The notes under the pieces: generated by a model
Database searches by the model: none
Told to the model about the DNA's origin: nothing
The model's input: only the letters and a program-made list of their open reading frames with translations
Program-made: the position numbers and the translations under genes
Part shown: in pieces, positions 57,057 through 64,000 of the stretch
How positions within the stretch are numbered: the stretch's first letter is position 1
Layout: each line of letters begins with the position of its first letter
Origin: Thiotrichales bacterium
Lineage (GTDB): Bacteria > Pseudomonadota > Gammaproteobacteria > Thiomicrospirales > Thiomicrospiraceae
Direction of reading: 5' to 3'
DNA length: 64,000 nucleotides
NCBI GenBank assembly: GCA_016938655.1
Contig: JAFGUG010000057.1
Coordinates: 215,555 to 279,554, forward strand

Positions 57057-58376
57057 ATGTTTAGCTTTTTACGTCGTAAGAAAAAATCCGATGAATCCCA
57101 AATTGACGAAAACCAATTACAGACACAGGATGCTCAATCGACGTCAGAGGTCACCGAAGATAAGTCAGATTCTTCTTCAGAATTGGCTCAAGCCACAGAG
57201 CCCAAAACGGATGCACCATCCGATATCACCCTAGAGGCTCCAATCAAACCCAGCGAAGAAAAACTTGAACCGGTTCAAGCTGATGAGGTTTCTTTACACC
57301 CCTCTAAGGCCCAAGAGTCTGAGATTGAAACCGTTTCCGTTGAGGTTGAGCCAGTCATTCAGAGCGTTGAGAACAGCGCTATTGAAGCCACCACTGAAGA
57401 GGTCTCCAAATCAGATTCAGACACGCAACCTCAAAAAGTTGGTTTTTTTACCCGTTTAAAACAGGGCTTAAGCAAAACCCGTCAAAGCTTTACCGAAAGT
57501 ATCGCCAGCTTGGTTCTGGGTCGCAAAGAGATAGATGACGACTTACTGGATGATTTAGAGATGATTCTGTTAACCGCCGATGTGGGCGTTGAAGCGACCG
57601 ATCGTATTATTCGTAACCTCACAGAACAAGTATCGCGTAAAGCGTTAAAAGACCCAGAAGCCCTCTTAAACTCGCTAAAAACTCAGCTACAAAACATCAT
57701 TGAGCCCATTAGCCAGCCGTTAGAGATTGATGCACATCTAGCCAAACACGGCGGCCCTTATGTGATTTTAATGGTGGGTATCAATGGTGTAGGGAAAACC
57801 ACCACGATTGGTAAGCTGGCTAAAAAATTCCAAAATGAAGGTAAATCGGTCATGCTTGCTGCTGGTGATACTTTCCGTGCGGCAGCGGTAGAACAACTCC
57901 AAACCTGGGGAGAGCGTAACCACGTGCCCGTTATTGCACAAAAAACCGGTGCCGATTCTGCCGCGGTTATTTTCGATGCCATTCAATCTGCCAAAGCTAA
58001 AAACATTGATGTGTTAATTGCCGATACTGCGGGGCGGTTGCATACTCAGTCAAACCTGATGGAAGAGCTGAAAAAAGTGAAACGTGTCATCACCAAAGTC
58101 GATGACAGCGCACCGCATGAAGTCATGTTAGTTATTGATGCGGGCACAGGACAAAACGCTTTAAATCAGGCCGACCAATTTCAAAAAGCGGTGGGCGTTA
58201 CCGGTATTACGCTCACCAAACTCGACGGTACTGCAAAAGGTGGGATTGTGTTTGCCTTAGCAGAACAATTGGCGATACCGGTGCGTTTTATTGGTGTGGG
58301 GGAATCGATTGATGATCTCCGCCAATTTAAAGGTAAAGAGTTTACCGAAGCCTTGTTTGACCAAAGTCAGTCTTAA
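57057..58376 (+). CDS. ftsY: Signal recognition particle receptor FtsY
   Basis: A 439-residue GTPase that docks SRP-ribosome complexes at the inner membrane. The N-terminus MFSFLRRKKK and an acidic A domain (about residues 12-135, Glu/Ser-rich) precede the N domain. The G domain then follows, with GINGVGKTTTIGKLAKKF, DTFRAAAVEQLQTW, DTAGRLHTQ, TKLDGTAKGG and VGESIDDLR. The start follows AGGA by 7 bases. It diverges from the M16 peptidase pair. Confidence 0.96.
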   Translation: MFSFLRRKKKSDESQIDENQLQTQDAQSTSEVTEDKSDSSSELAQATEPKTDAPSDITLEAPIKPSEEKLEPVQADEVSLHPSKAQESEIETVSVEVEPVIQSVENSAIEATTEEVSKSDSDTQPQKVGFFTRLKQGLSKTRQSFTESIASLVLGRKEIDDDLLDDLEMILLTADVGVEATDRIIRNLTEQVSRKALKDPEALLNSLKTQLQNIIEPISQPLEIDAHLAKHGGPYVILMVGINGVGKTTTIGKLAKKFQNEGKSVMLAAGDTFRAAAVEQLQTWGERNHVPVIAQKTGADSAAVIFDAIQSAKAKNIDVLIADTAGRLHTQSNLMEELKKVKRVITKVDDSAPHEVMLVIDAGTGQNALNQADQFQKAVGVTGITLTKLDGTAKGGIVFALAEQLAIPVRFIGVGESIDDLRQFKGKEFTEALFDQSQS

Positions 58377-58421
58377 CAAATTAGACCATCCCGTAAGAGA
58401 CGATAAAGGCCAGTTCATTTT

Positions 58422-59519
58422 ATGCAACTCCCTGAAACGCAAAATGCGCATCACGTTCACGCTTTTAAAAAAGGCTATCGACTTGCCCTTGAAGGCAAAC
58501 CGCTTACCAATATGCCCAGCGCATTTCGTTATGACCGTACCTTACGTGTCTATTACGAACAAGGCTGGGCACAGGCAATGGAAGAGATAGAAGCTGGCTA
58601 TCAAGACAGCTTAAACCCGCCTTGGCGCAACCGAGTTGCTTGGTTTATTGTTATCATTATTGGTAGTGTTGTGACTGCAGCGGGATTAATTACCGGTATT
58701 AAGCAAGAACAGGCCGAACAGCAAGCACTTATCTTAGGCACTCAAACACAGTCGCAACCTCAACAACCTGACCTAATCTCAAAGCCAATATCAGAAAATA
58801 GTACCAAACAGGCAACAGAGAAGCAGGCAGCAACAACCGAAAACCTTGCACAAACGCCCGTTGATTCAAGCCAAATCAAGACGACACAAACAACTAAGAC
58901 TAAAGCGTCTTTAGACGACCAGTATTCTGCAGAAAGTAGCCGTGATGTCTATCAACCAACACTCTCTTTAATCGATACAAAACCGGACGAATCAGCAGAA
59001 ACAGACCCTGAACCAAATTCGTCATTAGCAGAAATAAAACTTTCAAACAGCACAGAAAAACCTACTGAACAGAGCGCTGTGAACGAATTGTCTTTGCTGA
59101 CCAGTGAACAGCGTGAAGACTTGGTCTTAAACCAACAAGAACTTGAACAACCAAAGTTTGAATCGATTCAGCCGCAAGCCTTAGTTGATTCTGATATTTT
59201 GATCGAATCGGCTATCTTGACCACGGGCATTAGAAATAAGCAGGCCTCCGATACATTAGGCACCAAAGTCCCTAAACAGATTCGTACCCTGTACTTTTTT
59301 ACTCAACTTAAAGGCGCTGAGAAACAAACCGTTTACCATCGTTGGATTTATAAAAACCAAGAAATGGCGTTGATTCCGCTACAAATTAACAGTAACCTGT
59401 ATCGCACTTGGTCAAGTAAACGCATGGCCAGTGCTTGGCAAGGGGAATGGATGGTTGAAATCCTCAACGCCAATAAAGAGGTGATATATCGCCAATCATT
59501 CCTGTACGGCAACGGTTAA
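58422..59519 (+). CDS. Membrane protein with RMF-like N-terminus and DUF2914 C-terminus
   Basis: A protein of 365 residues. Residues 12-52 (AFKKGYRLALEGKPLTNMPSA, then RVYYEQGWAQAMEE) resemble ribosome modulation factor in the GY-LAL-GK start and the W--A-EE end. A membrane helix lies at about 68-92 (WFIVIIIGSVVTAAGLITGI). A Gln/Thr/Glu-rich low-complexity linker runs to about 260. The C-terminal DUF2914 domain contains TLYFFTQLKGAEKQTVYHRWIY and SAWQGEWMVEIL. The RMF-like call is my reading of the pattern, not a proven homology. It follows ftsY by 45 bp. Confidence 0.72.
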   Translation: MQLPETQNAHHVHAFKKGYRLALEGKPLTNMPSAFRYDRTLRVYYEQGWAQAMEEIEAGYQDSLNPPWRNRVAWFIVIIIGSVVTAAGLITGIKQEQAEQQALILGTQTQSQPQQPDLISKPISENSTKQATEKQAATTENLAQTPVDSSQIKTTQTTKTKASLDDQYSAESSRDVYQPTLSLIDTKPDESAETDPEPNSSLAEIKLSNSTEKPTEQSAVNELSLLTSEQREDLVLNQQELEQPKFESIQPQALVDSDILIESAILTTGIRNKQASDTLGTKVPKQIRTLYFFTQLKGAEKQTVYHRWIYKNQEMALIPLQINSNLYRTWSSKRMASAWQGEWMVEILNANKEVIYRQSFLYGNG

Positions 59520-59547
59520 AACGCATTAAACAAAGGAGTCCCTGCCA

Positions 59548-60126
59548 ATGATTAAACAGACGATAGGCCTTAGCTTAGCGATGATATTACTGGCCGGCTG
59601 TAGCTCTAACCCACCCAAACATACCTATGACAACGTCTGTAAAATTTATCAATACGATGATGACTGGCTAGATGCCGCTCGCGCCTCTGAAAAACGCTGG
59701 GGGGTGCCCAGTTATATATTAATGGCCTTTGTGCATCAGGAATCGCGATTTAAACACAATGCGCAACCAGAACGCCCATATTTTTTGGGTGTAATTCCGC
59801 TACCCAGAAAATCGTCTGCTTATGGTTATGCTCAAGCCCAAGACCCAGCGTGGTATGACTACCAGAAAGCCACTGGTCGTTGGAGCGCACGTAGAACAGA
59901 TGTGGATGATGCATTAGACTTTATTGGTTGGTACAACTACACCACTCATAAACAGCTTGGTATCTCTAAAAAAGATACTTACAGTTTGTACTTGGCGTAC
60001 CACGAGGGACGCGGCGGATTTAAGCGCAAAACCTATGAAAACAAGGCTTGGCTTAAAAAGGTTGCCGCAAAAGTAGCGAAAAGAGCTGAGGTCTATCGCG
60101 CACAACAAAGAAAGTGTCGTGTTTAA
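59548..60126 (+). CDS. Lytic transglycosylase (SLT) domain lipoprotein
   Basis: A protein of 192 residues with a lipobox (LAGC). The SLT-like catalytic Glu is in FVHQESRFKH near residue 70. Later motifs are SSAYGYAQAQDPAW and the YLAYHEGRGGF segment. It should cleave peptidoglycan glycan strands with 1,6-anhydro ends. The ribosome site AAGGAG is strong. It is the third gene after ftsY on the same strand. Confidence 0.87.
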   Translation: MIKQTIGLSLAMILLAGCSSNPPKHTYDNVCKIYQYDDDWLDAARASEKRWGVPSYILMAFVHQESRFKHNAQPERPYFLGVIPLPRKSSAYGYAQAQDPAWYDYQKATGRWSARRTDVDDALDFIGWYNYTTHKQLGISKKDTYSLYLAYHEGRGGFKRKTYENKAWLKKVAAKVAKRAEVYRAQQRKCRV

Positions 60127-60150
60127 TTCATTCCCGGTAAACTCAGACAC

Positions 60151-60190
60151 AAAAAAGGCTGTAATCAAAAACCTGATTACAGCCTTTTTT
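60151..60190. terminator. Bidirectional terminator
   Basis: AAAAAAGGCTGTAATCA pairs with its exact complement around a 6-base loop. It serves the transglycosylase gene on + and fabB on -. Confidence 0.93.
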
Positions 60191-60230
60191 ATTAAACCCA
60201 CCAAAATAAGCAGGCCTGCTAACTTTTAAT

Positions 60231-61451
60231 TTACGCTTTATAACGCTCAAACACCACAGATGCGTTAGTGCCACCAAAACCGAAACTGTTACTCATAATA
60301 CGGTTTAAACCGGCATTATCAATACGCTCAGTCACAATCGGCATCCCTTCACACTGCTCGTCAAGGTTATCAATGTTAATTGAAGGTGCAATAAAGTCAT
60401 GCTCTAACATCATTAAGCTGTAGATAAATTCATGAACACCTGCCGCACCCAATGAGTGACCAGACATTGATTTCGTTGAGCTTATTTTTGGAATGTTATC
60501 ACCAAACACTTCACGAATCGCCGCGGCTTCTTTGGTGTCACCCACCGGCGTAGAGGTTCCGTGTGGGTTAATGTAATCCACAGGTCCTGCAACCGTATCC
60601 AACGCTAACTTCATACAACGAACCGCACCTTCACCTGAAGGTGCAACCATGTCGTAACCGTCAGAGTTAGCACCATAACCGGTAATTTCAGCGTAGATTT
60701 TTGCACCACGTGCTAACGCATGCTCAAGCTCTTCAACCACAACCATACCGCCACCACCTGCGATGACAAAACCATCACGGTCGGAATCGTAGGCACGAGA
60801 CGCTTTTTCAGGCGTGTCGTTATATTTAGTAGACAATGCACCCATAGCGTCAAATAACACTGACATTGTCCAGTGAAGCTCTTCACCACCACCGGCAAAC
60901 ACAACATCTTGTTTGCCAAGTTGGATTTGCTCAACAGCAGTACCGATACAGTGTGCTGAAGTTGAACAAGCGGAACTGATTGAATAGTTAATTCCTTTAA
61001 TTTTAAAAGGCGTTGCTAAACAAGCTGAAACGGTTGAACCCATAGTGCGTGTCACCATATAAGGTCCTACACGACGAACCCCTTTCTCTTTAGCAATCGC
61101 TACCGCTTCGGTTGAGTTAGAGTTAGAACCACCACCAGAACCGGCAATTAAACCTGTACGAGGATTTGACATCTGTTCTTCCGTTAGACCTGAGTTTTCA
61201 ACGGCTTGCTGCATTGCGATGAAAGAATAGGCCGCTGCATCCCCCATAAAACGCAATTGTTTACGATCAATATGATCAGCAAAGTTTAGATCTTTAACCG
61301 CACCATGAACTTGTGAGCGCAGGCCATTCTCTTTATATTCTGGCGCTGCAACAATACCTGAGCGTCCGTTACGTAGAGAATCGGTTACGTCCTCTTTATT
61401 GTTCCCTAAACTTGAAACAATCCCAACACCTGTGATAACGACTCTTTTCAT
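60231..61451 (-). CDS. fabB: Beta-ketoacyl-ACP synthase I
   Basis: A 406-residue condensing enzyme that elongates acyl chains, including the unsaturated branch started by FabA. Catalytic Cys is in [10 protein letters not shown], and the two His in [11 protein letters not shown] and [15 protein letters not shown]. The C-terminal [15 protein letters not shown] is typical. It starts 3 bp after fabA ends, so the pair forms the standard unsaturated fatty acid operon. Confidence 0.97.
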   Translation of the reverse strand: MKRVVITGVGIVSSLGNNKEDVTDSLRNGRSGIVAAPEYKENGLRSQVHGAVKDLNFADHIDRKQLRFMGDAAAYSFIAMQQAVENSGLTEEQMSNPRTGLIAGSGGGSNSNSTEAVAIAKEKGVRRVGPYMVTRTMGSTVSACLATPFKIKGINYSISSACSTSAHCIGTAVEQIQLGKQDVVFAGGGEELHWTMSVLFDAMGALSTKYNDTPEKASRAYDSDRDGFVIAGGGGMVVVEELEHALARGAKIYAEITGYGANSDGYDMVAPSGEGAVRCMKLALDTVAGPVDYINPHGTSTPVGDTKEAAAIREVFGDNIPKISSTKSMSGHSLGAAGVHEFIYSLMMLEHDFIAPSINIDNLDEQCEGMPIVTERIDNAGLNRIMSNSFGFGGTNASVVFERYKA

Positions 61452-61454
61452 AAC

Positions 61455-61970
61455 TTAAAAACTATCCGTATTAGTGAATAAACCAACTTTCAAATCCGTT
61501 GCGCTGTAAATCTCACGACCATCAACATACATCTTAGCGTCGCCAAGACCCATGTATAATTTACGCTTAATGACACGCTTCATATCAATGACGTATTCCA
61601 CTTTTTTAGCGGTTGGCAGCACTTGACCGTAAAACTTTATTTCACCAGAACCCAATGCACGTCCACGTCCTGGGCCACCCGTCCAACCCAAAAAGAATCC
61701 AATTAACTGCCACATTGCATCGACACCAAGACAACCTGGCATAACAGGGTCTTCATTGAAGTGACACTCAAAAAACCAAAGATCAGGATTAATATCAAAT
61801 TCTGCTCGAATTTGCCCCTTACCAAATTCACCACCCTCTTCCGAGATATGAGTAATGCGATCCATCATTAACATAGGAGGGAGAGGCAGTTGTGCGTTAC
61901 CTGGACCAAAAAGTTCTCCACGGCCGCTTGATAAAAGTTCTTCTTTTGTATAACTAGATTGTTGTTCCAT
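61455..61970 (-). CDS. fabA: 3-hydroxydecanoyl-ACP dehydratase/isomerase
   Basis: A 171-residue hotdog enzyme that introduces the cis double bond in anaerobic unsaturated fatty acid synthesis. The active-site His lies in [14 protein letters not shown] and the Asp in GVDAMWQL. The start [18 protein letters not shown] aligns with known FabA. A TTGATA-18-TATAAT promoter and a palindrome lie upstream, suggesting control of the fabAB operon at this point. Confidence 0.97.
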   Translation of the reverse strand: MEQQSSYTKEELLSSGRGELFGPGNAQLPLPPMLMMDRITHISEEGGEFGKGQIRAEFDINPDLWFFECHFNEDPVMPGCLGVDAMWQLIGFFLGWTGGPGRGRALGSGEIKFYGQVLPTAKKVEYVIDMKRVIKRKLYMGLGDAKMYVDGREIYSATDLKVGLFTNTDSF

Positions 61971-61983
61971 TCGGGTTCCGATA

Positions 61984-62003
61984 ATCACTTTGCAAAATGT
62001 GAT
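61984..62003 (-). promoter_or_regulatory. Palindromic candidate operator in the fabA promoter region
   Basis: ATCACTTTGCAAAATGTGAT is an imperfect inverted repeat (7 of 8 arm positions) just after the -10 box, where a repressor would block initiation. It does not match the FabR or FadR consensus I know. Confidence 0.5.
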
Positions 62004-62007
62004 CGAC

Positions 62008-62037
62008 ATTATAACAGTTAGGCTCCGTACATATCAA
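62008..62037 (-). promoter_or_regulatory. Sigma-70-type promoter of fabA
   Basis: TTGATA (62032-62037) and TATAAT (62008-62013) stand 18 bp apart, with an extended TG before the -10 box. It is the clearest promoter in the window. Confidence 0.75.
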
Positions 62038-62162
62038 ATAGGCTCGGTTAAATACCGTTGCCATGTTTAAAAGTTTGCACAGATTATTTTTATAGGAGCA
62101 TCTTATTAAAGCAACTCCAGTATATAGAGTAGATGACAAATAAAAGACATATTTGTAGGCAA

Positions 62163-62199
62163 TAAAAAAGCCCGTAACTCAAATTGAGGTGCGGGCTTC
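62163..62199 (-). terminator. Terminator after tRNA-Thr
   Basis: AGCCCGCACCTCAA pairs with TTGAGTTACGGGCT (two mismatched or wobble positions), followed by T6 on the - strand. Confidence 0.88.
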
Positions 62200-62206
62200 T
62201 AAAATA

Positions 62207-62282
62207 TGGTGCCGACATGAAGACTCGAACTTCAAACCTACTGATTACAAATCAGTTGCACTACCAGTTGTGCTATGTCGGC
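62207..62282 (-). tRNA. tRNA-Thr (anticodon UGU)
   Basis: The 76-base cloverleaf reads GCCGACA at the acceptor 5' end and TGTCGGC complementary to it. The anticodon stem ACTGA/TCAGT encloses TTTGTAA with TGT central, and the T loop contains GTTCGAGTC. CCA is encoded. It follows coaX and sits before its own terminator, similar to the tRNA genes after birA/coaA in Escherichia coli. Confidence 0.95.
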
Positions 62283-62320
62283 TAAATATGTGGCGTATTA
62301 TAAGGCCAAAAACAAACGAG

Positions 62321-63106
62321 TCAACTCTTTTTTATATTTTCTTTTACATTAATGATTCCCTGCAAAACAAGGTCTTCAATATAGTCAGAATCAATGGTCA
62401 ATAGAGACGACAATAACTGACCATCACCGCCAGTAAAGTAGATATTTGGAAGACGATCAGATTGACCAAGTACATCAGTAATCAAACTATTTACAAAGGC
62501 AGATGCCATATAAAGCGTCCCCCCACAAATAGCTGACCGTGTATTCGTAGCCAGTAATTGAGCAGGCCTGCTACCTTCAGTTTCGATATACGGTTCATCC
62601 CTATGACAGTTAGCATTTAAATTTGCCGTGTTATTGGTCAAAGAATGACGCAATGTAGCGAGCCCTGGAACAATAAAACCACCTTGATGTTGACCAGATT
62701 GAACAAAATCAACGGTAATCGCAGTGCCCGCGTCTATCACAATAAAATCATCCGGTGTATACCCACGTGCTCCCATTAAGGCTAGCCATCTATCTACCCC
62801 CAATTTAAACGGCTGCTTATACCCATTCTTCACTTCACAACACTCAACTTGAGTAGACATGAATATCGGCATTAACCCCCAATTGCATGCAATTGCTTGG
62901 CGCAATTGCATTTCAACCTGCTCCGATGCCACTGAAGAAACATAGATATGGTTGGGAATAAAATCAAGTTGATCTAAAAATGTTAAAGCAATCGATTCAG
63001 ATGCAAGGTTATCAATACTAAAAGCACCCAAGTATTCATAATCATTGTCTTCAACAATAGCAAGCTTCACTCTGGAATTGCCAATATCAAGTAATAGGTC
63101 AATCAT
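62321..63106 (-). CDS. coaX: Type III pantothenate kinase
   Basis: A 261-residue acetate-kinase-fold enzyme that phosphorylates pantothenate, the first CoA step. The N-terminal LLLDIGNSRVKLAIVE and the DAGTAITVDFV motif are typical of CoaX, as is GVDRWLALMGAR. It follows birA with a 2-bp gap and uses the alternative to CoaA. Repeat copy 62562 lies inside the gene. Confidence 0.95.
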   Translation of the reverse strand: MIDLLLDIGNSRVKLAIVEDNDYEYLGAFSIDNLASESIALTFLDQLDFIPNHIYVSSVASEQVEMQLRQAIACNWGLMPIFMSTQVECCEVKNGYKQPFKLGVDRWLALMGARGYTPDDFIVIDAGTAITVDFVQSGQHQGGFIVPGLATLRHSLTNNTANLNANCHRDEPYIETEGSRPAQLLATNTRSAICGGTLYMASAFVNSLITDVLGQSDRLPNIYFTGGDGQLLSSLLTIDSDYIEDLVLQGIINVKENIKKS

Positions 63107-63108
63107 AT

Positions 63109-63891
63109 TTATATGACTGGTCTAATTGAGGTTTGTCCACTTCTATAAATCTGAAGTGAACCATCAATTTCAACCAATAGCTCTCCACTGTCTGTCAGCC
63201 CTTTATATAAGCCAGGCTCTTTAATGCCGCTATCATACACAATCACAGACTGCTCTAGCTTAAAAAAATCAACTAAACGATAATTAACAGAATACTCTTT
63301 AAACATGTCTGGTTTAAACCCACTGGACAGTTCAAGTTGCTTTGAAATAGTTGTTACTAAAAAGTTGACTTTATCAGGGTCTTGCAGAGAAATAGAACCC
63401 GCAATTGAAGTGTTACCTGTCAAAGAATCCTGTACTGATGATTTTAATCCATTATTTAAGCCAATACCGACAACCAACCAACAATCCTCATCAGAGTATG
63501 AGACACACTCAATTAAAATCCCCCCTGCTTTTTGATTATTGACATAAAGATCGTTTGGCCATTTAAGCTTAAAGTGTTCACTTGAAAATTCAGTCAGGCT
63601 CTCAATAAGTTTTAAACCAACTAATTGAGTGAAACCATCAATATCGTTTAGCGGGGCTTTTATGTTCAGAAGCATACTGAAGGTAATTGAAGAAAAATCA
63701 GATTGCCAAACCCTTGATTGCTGACCATACCCAGAACGTTGCGACAATGTCAGACAAAACGCTTCTTTTAAATGTGTTCGAGCATATTGTTTTAAATAAT
63801 GACTGGTAGAGTCCAACTCATCGAAACAAAAAACCGCAAGCTCTGGAAATTGACTCTGTATTTCAAATTGTATTTGAGCAATAGATTTCAT
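63109..63891 (-). CDS. birA: Biotin-[acetyl-CoA-carboxylase] ligase without the DNA-binding domain
   Basis: A 260-residue enzyme that attaches biotin to acetyl-CoA carboxylase. The catalytic core starts at once (FDELDSTSHYLK), with the biotinoyl-AMP loop as SGYGQQSRVW, KWPNDLYVNNQKAGGILIE, and WLVVGIGLN. There is no N-terminal winged helix, so it cannot act as a bio-operon repressor. It is operonic with coaX and lies downstream of the 5S end. Confidence 0.93.
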   Translation of the reverse strand: MKSIAQIQFEIQSQFPELAVFCFDELDSTSHYLKQYARTHLKEAFCLTLSQRSGYGQQSRVWQSDFSSITFSMLLNIKAPLNDIDGFTQLVGLKLIESLTEFSSEHFKLKWPNDLYVNNQKAGGILIECVSYSDEDCWLVVGIGLNNGLKSSVQDSLTGNTSIAGSISLQDPDKVNFLVTTISKQLELSSGFKPDMFKEYSVNYRLVDFFKLEQSVIVYDSGIKEPGLYKGLTDSGELLVEIDGSLQIYRSGQTSIRPVI

Positions 63892-63912
63892 AACAACTCA
63901 TAATTTTAAGCC

Positions 63913-63947
63913 AAAAAAAACCCCGCGAGTCTGCGACTTGCGGGGTT
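63913..63947 (-). terminator. Terminator of the rRNA operon
   Basis: CCCCGCAAGTC pairs with GACTCGCGGGG (one wobble), followed by eight T on the - strand, just after the 5S end. Confidence 0.9.
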
Positions 63948-63956
63948 TAGGATATA

Positions 63957-64000
63957 AAGCTTGGCAATGACCTACTCTCACATGGGAACTCCCACACTAC
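63957..64000 (-). rRNA. rrf: 5S ribosomal RNA, 3' end (cut by window edge)
   Basis: On the - strand the sequence GTAGTGTGGGAGTTCCCATG and then GAGAGTAGGTCATTGCCAAG matches the conserved 3' third of bacterial 5S rRNA. The rest, and presumably 23S and 16S, lie outside the window to the right. The exact 3' base is uncertain by a few positions. Confidence 0.93.

Overview
This 64 kb window is chromosomal DNA from a moderately AT-rich gammaproteobacterium. The gene set suggests a free-living sulfur oxidiser of the Thiomicrospira, Hydrogenovibrio or Thiomicrorhabdus type. The reasons are a flavocytochrome c sulfide dehydrogenase pair, a TauE/SafE exporter, many secreted lipoproteins and cytochromes, and ordinary gammaproteobacterial housekeeping genes (fabAB, coaBC, argB, yajQ, ftsY, mutM, birA-coaX). 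The genus is an inference; no 16S gene is present. Only the 3' end of a 5S rRNA lies at the right edge.

Layout. 1-2.8 kb: polyphosphate turnover (ppk1 3' part, ppx). 2.9-5.4 kb: a PEP-CTERM protein, a CysJ-like flavoprotein and a coiled-coil membrane protein. 5.5-13.5 kb: nfo, pyrE, sixA-like, an OmpA-family protein, TauE/SafE, mscS, argB, yajQ and an aminotransferase. 13.5-21 kb: phosphomannomutase, a large lipoprotein with an 18-copy GTDT repeat, dut, DUF302, an RsuA-type pseudouridine synthase and coaBC. 21-24 kb: a membrane LuxR-type regulator and the fccA-like/fccB pair. 24.4-27.4 kb: thioesterase, DUF2202 lipoprotein, radC. 27.4-34.3 kb: DUF1461 protein, two PhoX-like (DUF839) proteins and a two-haem-motif lipoprotein. 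34.6-35 kb: rpmB-rpmG. 35-40.7 kb: two tandem sensor diguanylate cyclases. 41-43.5 kb: mutM and a large MscS-type channel. 43.9-48.9 kb: a molybdenum locus (mop, modD, modCBA, modE). 49-56.8 kb: lipoproteins, coaD, rsmD, cvfB, an exonuclease and an M16 peptidase pair. 57-60 kb: ftsY, an RMF-like/DUF2914 membrane protein and a lytic transglycosylase lipoprotein. 60-64 kb: fabB/fabA, tRNA-Thr, coaX, birA and the 5S end.

The most unusual feature is a short repeat, core GCAGGCCTGC, scattered through the whole window inside and between genes. By eye I count 34 copies of its CAGGCCTG centre; about one would be expected by chance. The core is palindromic, but a T-rich flank (consensus AGCAGGCCTGCTNACTTTT) lies almost always on its right-hand side on the + strand, whichever way the host gene points. 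This makes it an oriented chromosomal signal, for example an uptake sequence, a segregation signal or a HIP1-like word. Some copies are paired or extended into long hairpins that serve as terminators.

Other coherent signals are candidate ModE sites before mop, modA and modE, 11-bp-phased PhoB-like repeats before the second PhoX-like gene, a promoter and palindrome before fabA, and a 25-bp palindrome upstream of the sulfide dehydrogenase genes.
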